DNA of 64,000 bases from CF-162 sp040882565 (GTDB taxonomy: Bacteria > Chloroflexota > Dehalococcoidia > SM23-28-2 > RBG-16-64-32): assembly GCA_040882565.1 (NCBI GenBank), contig JBBEAZ010000024.1, positions 62,001 to 126,000 on the forward strand, given 5' to 3'. Below the pieces are notes generated by a model that saw only the letters and a program-made list of their open reading frames with translations, did not search any database and was not told the DNA's origin. Each line of letters begins with the position of its first letter. The stretch's first letter is position 1. A program made the translations under genes and the position numbers. Positions 57,585 to 64,000 of this stretch are shown here, piece by piece.

Positions 57585-60500
57585 GTGCAGTCACGCGTTC
57601 AGCATCGCTCCGAGGCTGGCATCGACGAAGCCGCTACCGACAAGGTATTCGCGGCCGAGACCGATATCACCTTCGTGCGCCTGGCGGTCATCGCGTTTAG
57701 CACCGTCGTTTATGTCTTCCTCTTCGACAAATCCGGTTCCATCCAGTGGCTTGCGTACGGCACACTCGCCATCGCCTGGATCTACGGAGTGTCGGTGCTG
57801 GCGCTTCAGCCGCATCGGCGCCACCCGGCGCTGTTGTCGAGCTACTTCACATCGACATCCGACGCAGCCCTGATCACAGCCTGGATCATCGCCACCGGCG
57901 GATACGATTCACCCTTTTACGTTCTGTGGTATGTATCGATCGTCGCAATTGCTTACCGATACACCCCAAGGGAGACGATGATCGTCTCGTGTCTGTACGC
58001 GGCTTCGTATCTCGCTCTCGTGGCTGCCTTAGGTGAGACCTCTGACCGCACCACCGACTTGGTCGTTCGCATTGGCTATATCTTCCTCGTCGGTGCGATG
58101 AGTTCGTTGCTCTCGCGGGAGGCCCTTGGTCAGTCAAGGGCGAGAGTGGAGGCGCGCCGGGCGGCAGAGCTTGCGGCCGCCGCAGAAGCGCGGTTTCGCG
58201 AGCTCCTCGAATCGGCACCGGACCCGGTCATCATCGTGAACGAGCAGGGGTCTGTGGCTCTGGTCAACGCGGAGGCGGAGAGGGCCTTCGGCTACTCGAA
58301 AGAGGATATCCTGGGCGGCGGCGTGTTGATGCTCATACGCCAAACAGACCACGAGCGGGCGAGAGCCGAGTGGAGTGCATACACATCTGGGGTGCCAAGG
58401 CCGCAGACCATTGGTGGGATAGATCTCGTGGCGAGGCGAAAGGATGGAAGCGAGTTTGTGGTCGACGTCCGGCTGAGCCCGCTCAAAACCGAAGAGGGGA
58501 TACTTTTCACGATCGTGATGCGCGACATCAGCGAGCGAAAGCGGGCCGAGGAGGCGCTCCACGAAAGCGAGGCTCGCTTCCGTGCCCTCACCGAGAACGC
58601 TTCTGACTTTATCTTGATCCTTGACCCCCACGGCGTTCTTCAATACACGAGCCCATCCGTGGGCAGAATGCTAGGTTATGGCGAAGACGAGTTGTTAGGG
58701 AAAAATGGGTTCGAATTCGTACACCCAGATGACGCCTCAGAACTGGCGCAAATCCTCGCGATGAGACTCCAGACGCGGGGGATCGGGGAGCCGATCGAAT
58801 TTCGTGTTCTGCACAGCAACGGAGCCTGGCGCCTGTTCGAGGCGATCGGCAACTTCGACCTGCTGGACGACCCTGCGGTCGGCGGAATCGTCCTCAACGC
58901 CAGGGACATTACGGAGCGCCGACGGGCGGAGGAGGCATTGCGGGACTCCGAGACTCAGTACCGTACCTTGGTGGAGGGCGCCAGCGACCACATTTTGATC
59001 CTTCAAAATGGGAAGACGGTATATCGAAACCCCGCATATGAAAGGCTGATCGGCTACAGCTCTACCGAAACAGCTGGCCGCAGCTTCCTGGAGTTCGTCG
59101 CCCCCGAGGACCGCGCCATAGTGGAAGAAAAATACCGGAAGCGGCTCCGGGGGGAACCCGCAACAGAGCAATATGAAGTGCACATCATGACCAGGGATGG
59201 CGGCAGGGCGCTTATGGAGGTTAAACCACGGGTCATCCAGTACCACGGTGAGCCAGCCACAATGGTGCTGATGCGCGACATCACCGAGCGGAGGCAGGCC
59301 GAGGAGACGATCAGACGCCTCGCGCATCATGACGCGCTGACCGGCCTGCCGAACCGCATGCTCTTCGAGGACCGCCTCAACGTGGCTCTGGCCCAGGCGC
59401 GACGCAGCAAGGAGATGCTGGCCGTGCTGTTCCTGGACCTCGACCGTTTCAAGCTAGTGAACGACACGATCGGCCACGCCGGAGGAGACGAACTGCTGCG
59501 GCAAGTCGCCGCGGACCTCGAAGAGGTAGTGCGCGACGGGGACACGGTAGCACGCAACGGCGGCGACGAGTTCACGTTGCTGCTTCCACGCATCCACTCC
59601 AAGCAAGATGCGATAGAAATCGCAGAGCGCATTCTGCGGGTCCTGGGCGAGCCCAAGTGTCTGCGTGGCCAGGAATTCACGGTCACGACGAGCATCGGCA
59701 TCAGCATGTATCCCAAGGACGGCAGGACTGAGCAGGAACTGATGGCGAACGCGGACACCGCGATGTACCGGGTCAAGGAGCGGGGGCGCAACAACTACCA
59801 GCTGTACACGCCAGCGATGAAGGCAGACGTTCTTGGCCGGCTCGCTCTTGAGAGAGACCTTAGACGTGCTCTGGAGCATGAGGAATTCGTGTTGCATTAC
59901 CAGCCGATCCTTGACGTGGGGACCGGCGAAATCGTCGCCGCGGAAGCACTCCTCCGCTGGCGGCACCCGACCCGCGGGCTGGTTTACCCGAACGATTTCA
60001 TTCCGTTCGCCGAGGAGCACCGGCTCCTGGCCGAAATCGAAGAATGGGTCCTGTCCGAAGCGTGCAGGCAGAGGCGGCATTGGCGGCAGGAAGGATATCC
60101 CGAAGTCCGCATGAGCGTGAACCTATCGGCGCAGCAACTGCAGCGGAAGGAGTTGCCCGCCCTGGTGTCGCGGATACTGAAGCAATCCGGACTCGCCGGG
60201 GTGCACTTGCAGATTGAAATTACGGAAGGTGCGATGCTGGACAATGCCGACCCTGTCATCAGGACCCTCCGGCACCTGCGAGGGATGGGCGTGCGAATCT
60301 CAGTCGACGACTTCGGGACGGGATACTCGTCGCTCAGCTACCTTAAGAGATTTCCGATCGACGAGGTGAAGATCGATAGGTCCTTCGTGAGAGACCTGAC
60401 GGTGGATCCGAAAGACGCCACAATCGTCTCCACTATCATCACGATGGCCCACGACCTCGAACTCGACGTCGTTGGCGAGGGGGTCGAATCAGAAGACCAG

Positions 60501-60662
60501 CTCCGCTTCCTCAAAGATCGCGGCTGTGACGCATGTCAGGGCTATCTGTTCAGTAAACCTGTGCCGGCAGCGGAGTTTGAACAGTTGCTCCGCGAGAGCA
60601 TCGCGACAGTCGTCGGTGCACTCGGGGCAGGGGCCGGACGAAATAGCAGCCGCAACTCATAA
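57585..60662 (+). CDS. Membrane GGDEF-EAL protein with three PAS domains
   Basis: A 1025-residue c-di-GMP enzyme. Residues about 25-180 hold five to six membrane helices; then three PAS domains (opening FRELLESAPDPVIIVNEQG, FRALTENASDFILILDPHG, YRTLVEGASDHILILQNGK), each ending in a DITERR-type linker. The GGDEF domain has intact NGGDEF with RDGD (inhibitory I-site, RxxD) five residues before it. The EAL domain has AAEALLRWRHP, DDFGTGYSSLSYLKRFP and KIDRSF, so both activities look intact. Start GTG 57585. Probably senses a membrane or redox signal. Confidence 0.93.
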   Translation: MQSRVQHRSEAGIDEAATDKVFAAETDITFVRLAVIAFSTVVYVFLFDKSGSIQWLAYGTLAIAWIYGVSVLALQPHRRHPALLSSYFTSTSDAALITAWIIATGGYDSPFYVLWYVSIVAIAYRYTPRETMIVSCLYAASYLALVAALGETSDRTTDLVVRIGYIFLVGAMSSLLSREALGQSRARVEARRAAELAAAAEARFRELLESAPDPVIIVNEQGSVALVNAEAERAFGYSKEDILGGGVLMLIRQTDHERARAEWSAYTSGVPRPQTIGGIDLVARRKDGSEFVVDVRLSPLKTEEGILFTIVMRDISERKRAEEALHESEARFRALTENASDFILILDPHGVLQYTSPSVGRMLGYGEDELLGKNGFEFVHPDDASELAQILAMRLQTRGIGEPIEFRVLHSNGAWRLFEAIGNFDLLDDPAVGGIVLNARDITERRRAEEALRDSETQYRTLVEGASDHILILQNGKTVYRNPAYERLIGYSSTETAGRSFLEFVAPEDRAIVEEKYRKRLRGEPATEQYEVHIMTRDGGRALMEVKPRVIQYHGEPATMVLMRDITERRQAEETIRRLAHHDALTGLPNRMLFEDRLNVALAQARRSKEMLAVLFLDLDRFKLVNDTIGHAGGDELLRQVAADLEEVVRDGDTVARNGGDEFTLLLPRIHSKQDAIEIAERILRVLGEPKCLRGQEFTVTTSIGISMYPKDGRTEQELMANADTAMYRVKERGRNNYQLYTPAMKADVLGRLALERDLRRALEHEEFVLHYQPILDVGTGEIVAAEALLRWRHPTRGLVYPNDFIPFAEEHRLLAEIEEWVLSEACRQRRHWRQEGYPEVRMSVNLSAQQLQRKELPALVSRILKQSGLAGVHLQIEITEGAMLDNADPVIRTLRHLRGMGVRISVDDFGTGYSSLSYLKRFPIDEVKIDRSFVRDLTVDPKDATIVSTIITMAHDLELDVVGEGVESEDQLRFLKDRGCDACQGYLFSKPVPAAEFEQLLRESIATVVGALGAGAGRNSSRNS

Positions 60663-60938
60663 GAAGTTGGTTTGTTCTCGGCTCTGTCCGGTCGGCGCGC
60701 GGTTTCTCCCGGTTTGAAATACAGCTTCTACGCCAACGCGATCCCGACAGATTGGACGTGCAGTACGATGGCCGCAGCGCCGCGGAGGCGGGCGTCCCCA
60801 ACCAGAGCGGATGTGAGACGCAAACTTCCTCCGGCGCTTCTGTTTGTCTAACTGTCTTCTTCTCAGAGCCAGCGAGCGGTGGGTCCGCCGGCCACCCGCT
60901 ATACTTTTGGGCCAGCGCTCTGATTCCAGGAGGTGCTC
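60663..60938. other. Intergenic region with promoter
   Basis: No gene. TATACT at 60900-60905 and AGGAGG at 60928-60933 precede the TTG start at 60939. Confidence 0.5.
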
Positions 60939-61430
60939 TTGCCAGACAAACTTACCTCAGCGCAAGTTGAACGCTTCCTGCGGGGCCGCCACATAGCTGT
61001 GCTCACTACCGTCAACCCCAACGGCGCGCCGCTTCAGACCCCCGTCTGGTATCTCTACCGCGACGGGCTCATTTACATTCGCACCAACTCTCTAAGTGCC
61101 AAGGTGCGCAATGTTCGGCGCGATCCCCGAGTCAGCCTCTGCGTCCAGGATGAGCGGCCACCGTACCGCGGCGTAACAGTCACAGGTGTCGTCGCAAGGA
61201 TTGAGCCAGACCGGCGAGAGATATCGACGGTGATGTCTCGGAATTACCTCGGCATGGTCGCGGGCTTCTTCTATTTGCGACTTCGCACTCGCAACGAGAT
61301 CGAGGACGATCCTGACATGATGCTAGTGATCAAAGCGCAGCGAAAACACGGCTGGGACTATCGCCCACGCACTCCCCTGGTCGGCCGCGTCTGGCTGGCC
61401 TTCAAGCGCGTGCTGCCGCCTTGGCTGTAA
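60939..61430 (+). CDS. PPOX class F420-dependent oxidoreductase
   Basis: A 163-residue split-barrel protein: VERFLRGRHIAVLTTVNPNGAPLQTPVWYLYRDGLIYIRTNSLSAKVRNVRRDPRVSLCVQDERPPYRGVTVTG is the typical F420/FMN-binding fold (TNP, W-Y and K-V-R-N-x-x-R-D-P-R motifs). The TTG at 60939 is preferred because AGGAGG lies five bases before it. The C-terminal 30 residues are basic and hydrophobic. Substrate unknown; second such protein in the window. Confidence 0.85.
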   Translation: MPDKLTSAQVERFLRGRHIAVLTTVNPNGAPLQTPVWYLYRDGLIYIRTNSLSAKVRNVRRDPRVSLCVQDERPPYRGVTVTGVVARIEPDRREISTVMSRNYLGMVAGFFYLRLRTRNEIEDDPDMMLVIKAQRKHGWDYRPRTPLVGRVWLAFKRVLPPWL

Positions 61431-61431
61431 C

Positions 61432-61601
61432 GCGACGGATTGGAAGAGGCGAAGGACGTCGTTGTACCACTTGATCGTCTTTACCGACTTGCCCTCGGTC
61501 TGGTTGTGGAACTCCCAGTACTCTTTCAGTTCGTCAAGCGTGAGCTTGTTCACTGTCTTCCTCCACTTGAGAGCGGAGTTGCGCTTCTCTAGCTTCAGCA
61601 T
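61432..61601 (-). pseudogene. N-terminal fragment of tyrosine recombinase/integrase
   Basis: Minus strand from ATG 61601: MLKLEKRNSALKWRKTVNKL then TLDELKEYWEFHNQTEGKSV and KTIKWYNDVLRLFQSVAL. This is a SAM-like core-binding domain (L-x-x-L-x-E-x...G-x-S-x-x-T-I-x-x-Y-x-x-x-L-x-x-F), as in XerD-type integrases. The reading frame then continues antisense into the PPOX gene, so the catalytic domain is gone. It lies about 180 bases from the tRNA-Arg relic, as in a decayed integrative element. Confidence 0.72.
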
Positions 61602-61783
61602 TTCCGGCGTGCCTCCTACGAGTCAAACTTGAGTGAGATCGAGATGAGATGCGGGTGATGCTTGCGTGATCTCGACTCGGCCAGGCACGCTCTGCAAAAG
61701 AGAGGGTGGCAGCGGTTCACCAGACGACTAAACGGGTCACCCCGTTTGCGCCAAACCGCGAATTCGTATCTGAAAATGGGGTT

Positions 61784-61836
61784 TGGCGCCCCCGGAAGGA
61801 CTCGAACCTGCAACCCGCTGCTTAGAAGGCAGATGG
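61784..61836 (-). pseudogene. tRNA-Arg(TCT) 3' relic
   Basis: Minus strand: CATCTGCCTTCTAAGCAG anticodon arm (TCT), variable bases, GCAGGTTCGAGTCCTTC T arm (one mispair) and GGGGGCGCCA 3' end. The 5' acceptor and D arm are replaced by unrelated sequence (GACCGAAAGACC). Not a working tRNA. Confidence 0.72.
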
Positions 61837-62095
61837 TCTTTCGGTCATTAACGCGTCGCATCAACCGGCCTTAGCGCCAAGTTCCGGAGGGACGCGACTT
61901 AGCTGCCGCGGGTCCGCGAATCTTGCGGCTTCGCTGTCGCGGACTTAGTGAGGGGCGCCATGACGGGACGAGACCGGTGATTCCGCTACAGCCCTTCGGC
62001 CGGACGGGGCACACGAGCACCCGCATCGTCTTCGGCGCCACCCTCAGTCACGCCACCGCAGGTCAGAAATCCGTTACGCTCTCGTCTCAGTCCTT
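61837..62095. repeat. Intergenic region with repeat E, copy 2
   Basis: Repeat E at 61879-61984, with the same GTCCGCGA/TCGCGGAC hairpin arms as copy 1 at 48768. It begins 43 bases beyond the tRNA relic. The rest of the region has no gene. Confidence 0.65.
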
Positions 62096-62710
62096 CTATT
62101 TCTTTGCGGGCTGATACTTGATGTGCGTGACGGTGTCGGAAGCGACCACGCGGGCGGGCTTCAGTTCGATCGTCTTACCCATGCCGTTGAACAGCGGCCG
62201 TCCTCCACCGAGCAGCACGGGAGCGATGTGCACCTGCAGTTCGTCGAGGAGGCCCAGCGTCAGCAGTTGCTGGATGATGCTCGCGCCGCCGGCCACTGAG
62301 ATGTGCTGGTTGCCGGCAGCCCCCTCCGCCTGCTTGAGCGCCTCTTCGATCGAGCTGACGAAGTGGAAGGTCGTGCCGCCCTCCTTCAGGAGTGGCTCTC
62401 GCGGGCGGTGAGTAACGACGAATACGTCGTTGTGGAACGGCGGGTTAATGCCCCACGGCTCCTCGGCGAAGTCGAACATCCGGCGGCCCATGATCGTCGC
62501 ACCAACTCCCTCAATCGACTCCGCCATTACGTCCGAGTCGGGGCCTTCCTTGCCGCCCGTCATGCCGTGCGGCTCGCGCCAGGCCTTGAGCCCGTACACC
62601 CACTGGTGCAGGCGCTCGCCGCCGTCCCCCAACCCGTTGTCCGGACTGTCGTTCGGGCCGGCGATGAACCCGTCCAGGGACATCGAGATGTCTGCTCTTA
62701 GCTTACCCAT
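62096..62710 (-). CDS. Dihydrofolate reductase family protein (RibD C-terminal type)
   Basis: A 204-residue member of the RibD C-terminal/DHFR-like family: LRADISMSLDGFIAGPNDS start, VGATIMGRRMFDF, VFVVTHRPREPL, HISVAGGASIIQQLLTLGLLDELQVHIAPVLLGGGRPLFNG. NADPH-dependent reductase fold, substrate unknown. It is directly followed upstream on the same strand by a chimeric relic of a second such protein. Confidence 0.85.
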   Translation of the reverse strand: MGKLRADISMSLDGFIAGPNDSPDNGLGDGGERLHQWVYGLKAWREPHGMTGGKEGPDSDVMAESIEGVGATIMGRRMFDFAEEPWGINPPFHNDVFVVTHRPREPLLKEGGTTFHFVSSIEEALKQAEGAAGNQHISVAGGASIIQQLLTLGLLDELQVHIAPVLLGGGRPLFNGMGKTIELKPARVVASDTVTHIKYQPAKK

Positions 62711-62720
62711 GGCTTACCCA

Positions 62721-63014
62721 TCACTTTCCATCCTTCCCCGGCTGGTACGTGAGTAGCACCACGCCGGTCTTGTACGTCTTCGAGTCGACGAGACGCAGCT
62801 TCGGGATTGTGGCGTCATCGCGGAACAGGCGCAGGCCACTGCCAAGCACGATCGGGAACACCATCAGGTCGTACTCGTCGACCAGGTCGTGCTTCACCAG
62901 CGTCTGGACCAGGTCACCGCTGCCGTACACGAGGATGTTGCCGAGGTCCTGCTTCTTGAGGTCGGCCATGCGGGCGAACCCGTCGATGATCACGAGGCGT
63001 GATATCTCGTCCAA
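62721..63014 (-). pseudogene. Chimeric relic: hydrolase fragment joined to DHFR-family C terminus
   Basis: An open frame of about 97 residues. The first 18 (DEISRLVIIDGFARMAD) belong to an alpha/beta hydrolase (…RLVLIDGFA…), whereas from LKKQDLGNILVYGSGDLVQT onward it is the C-terminal half of a DHFR-family reductase (LVYGSGxLVQTLxxHDLVDEYxLMVFPIVLGSG). The join is near 62966. The DHFR N-terminal half is missing, so function is doubtful. It may still be translated, starting at TTG 63014 or ATG 62969. Confidence 0.7.
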
Positions 63015-63366
63015 GTGTCGCGCCGCAAAGGCTATGATGGCAAGCGTCGCTGTAGCGATGCTGGCGAGTGCAAATTGGGAAACAGCCTGCGCGCTTCAGC
63101 ACGGCTTCCACATCTAGCACAAAGTCATCAAGCTGCCGGGCCTGGGTGCGGTCGGACAGTCCCGTCCCGCGAAGATCGAAGCGAATCAATGTGTTTGTTC
63201 GCGCGAGCTCGCCGAGGAGGGTGCCGAGCACCGGATTCGAACACTCGAGCTGCACATGGCTGGCTGTGGACTCCATGGCGAAGATGAGCGGCGGGCCCTC
63301 GCCGGTCACCGTGTACGCGATGCGCACGCCATCGCTCGTCATGCAGTAGCGGACTTCGGGCTCCAT
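63015..63366 (-). pseudogene. Alpha/beta hydrolase N-terminal relic, frameshifted
   Basis: From ATG 63366: MEPEVRYCMTSDGVRIAYTV then GEGPPLIFAMESTASHV and LIRFDLRGTGLSDRTQA, the N-terminal part of an alpha/beta hydrolase of the kind often fused to LuxR or cyclase domains. Near 63070 the frame breaks: the family sequence goes on as FALASIATATLAIIAFAARHL in a shifted frame, where the nucleophile motif G-x-S-x-G is not conserved. Non-functional. Confidence 0.72.
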
Positions 63367-63423
63367 GAGGCGGATTGTACAACCAGAGTCGTGGCTGGAC
63401 ACGAAGCCGCCGGGGCGCGGAGT

Positions 63424-64000
63424 CTACTGCAGCTCGAAGCCCTCGTAGGCGTTGGCGGCGATCTCGTCGCAGCGTTGGCGGTAATTGGGGGCGCCGCCGG
63501 CGTAGGCCATGAACGTGCGCTTCTGCCGGGTGGATACGTTGCTGTTGATGCCGGTCATCCAGGAGTCGACCTGGGTCAGGAGAAGGTACCGGCCGGTCTC
63601 GTAGACGTGTGCGGTCCAGGCGTCCTGCGCCTCCACGGTCGGTACGACGCGCTGGTGGTTGTGCTCTCGCATGTATGCGATGAGGCCGGCGACCCAGTCG
63701 ACGTTTTGCTCGGCGCAGCGGGGGATGTTGCAGAAGGTGGCGGCGTTGTGCGGGCCGATCAGCGTCAAGAAGTTCGGGAACCCGGCGATCATCAGGCCGA
63801 GGTAGGTCTGCGGGCCGTCCGCCCAGGCGTCCCTCAGCGCGCGGCCGCCGACGCCGCGAATGTCGATGCGGTCGAAGGCGCCGGTGATGGCATCGAAGCC
63901 GGTGGCGTAAATGATCATGTCGAAGGGGTATTCGGCGTCGCTGGTCTTGATGCCGGTCAGGGTGATGCGCTCGATGGGCGTCTCGTTGATATCGACGAGG
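63424..64000 (-). CDS. BVMO/EthA-like flavin monooxygenase, C-terminal part (partial at edge)
   Basis: The frame runs in from the right edge and ends TAG 63424; 191 residues visible. PFDMIIYATGFDAITGAFDRIDIRG is the Baeyer-Villiger/FMO motif (ATGFDA), then GLMIAGFPNFLTLIGPHNAATFCNIPRCAEQNVDWVAGLI and the C-terminal VDSWMTGINSN. Such enzymes insert oxygen next to ketones using FAD and NADPH. The FAD and NADPH motifs lie outside the window. Confidence 0.88.
   Translation of the reverse strand, partial: LVDINETPIERITLTGIKTSDAEYPFDMIIYATGFDAITGAFDRIDIRGVGGRALRDAWADGPQTYLGLMIAGFPNFLTLIGPHNAATFCNIPRCAEQNVDWVAGLIAYMREHNHQRVVPTVEAQDAWTAHVYETGRYLLLTQVDSWMTGINSNVSTRQKRTFMAYAGGAPNYRQRCDEIAANAYEGFELQ

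Noticed and set aside
61662..61874. Plus-strand ORF reading GAPGRTRTCNPLLRRQ
   Set aside because: Antisense of the tRNA-Arg relic; a well-known spurious ORF type.

Overview
The window is a high-GC bacterial chromosome segment. The gene set (two F420/FMN pyridoxamine-oxidase-like proteins, CDGSH protein, SIMPL and DUF4389 proteins, SsuD-like and BVMO-type monooxygenases, GH38, short near-leaderless 5' ends) fits Chloroflexota, possibly a Dehalococcoidia-like lineage. That placement is inference: no rRNA or other phylogenetic marker is present.

Layout. 0-23 kb is mostly core and metabolic: the nadB 3' end, a NIF3-family gene and nadC (NAD synthesis); ribE; a geranylgeranyl-reductase-type flavoprotein; an operon of cyclase/DinB/M20/GNAT genes; a minus-strand operon of PHP hydrolase, PH-like protein and GH38 alpha-mannosidase, divergent from nagA; a secreted beta-helix protein with a dockerin-like end; a plus-strand operon of serine hydrolase, alpha/beta hydrolase, CDGSH and PPOX genes; lepB-pyrE; and a hemerythrin with a long histone-H1-like tail.

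23.6-33.3 kb is accessory: a phage-flavoured orphan, a PIN-type toxin-antitoxin pair, a type III restriction-modification operon (mod-res) carrying a third GIY-YIG-like gene, a membrane coiled-coil protein whose 3' end has been replaced by an IS1595/ISXO2 relic, and a three-gene operon of small proteins behind a palindromic promoter. 33.3-38.6 kb is unusually gene-poor and filled with a mosaic of short intergenic repeats, many built around a GCCC-AGAC-GGGC mini-hairpin, plus relics of neighbouring genes, a damaged second copy of a GIY-YIG gene and a candidate structured RNA.

38.6-46 kb returns to normal genes: a MntA-HepT toxin-antitoxin pair, an ECF sigma/anti-sigma/SIMPL operon with a strong terminator, dcd, ribD and DinB-like genes. 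46.5-50 kb is a second accessory patch: a DUF2130 gene and a ParB-like gene abut by one base, followed by two small minus-strand genes and a tRNA 3' relic. 50-64 kb holds a GNAT gene, a decayed cyclase/HTH locus, a secreted subtilisin, a minus-strand operon of TauD dioxygenase, SsuD-type monooxygenase and methyltransferase behind a palindromic operator, a three-PAS GGDEF-EAL protein, an integrase fragment beside a damaged tRNA-Arg, a DHFR-family gene, a hydrolase-DHFR chimera and the 3' part of a BVMO-like gene.

The best candidates for something undescribed are the DUF2130-ParB module, the three-gene type III RM locus, the AGAC-hairpin repeat mosaic and the structured RNA at 36.29-36.36 kb. 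All coordinates and motifs were read by eye; no searches or folding programs were run.
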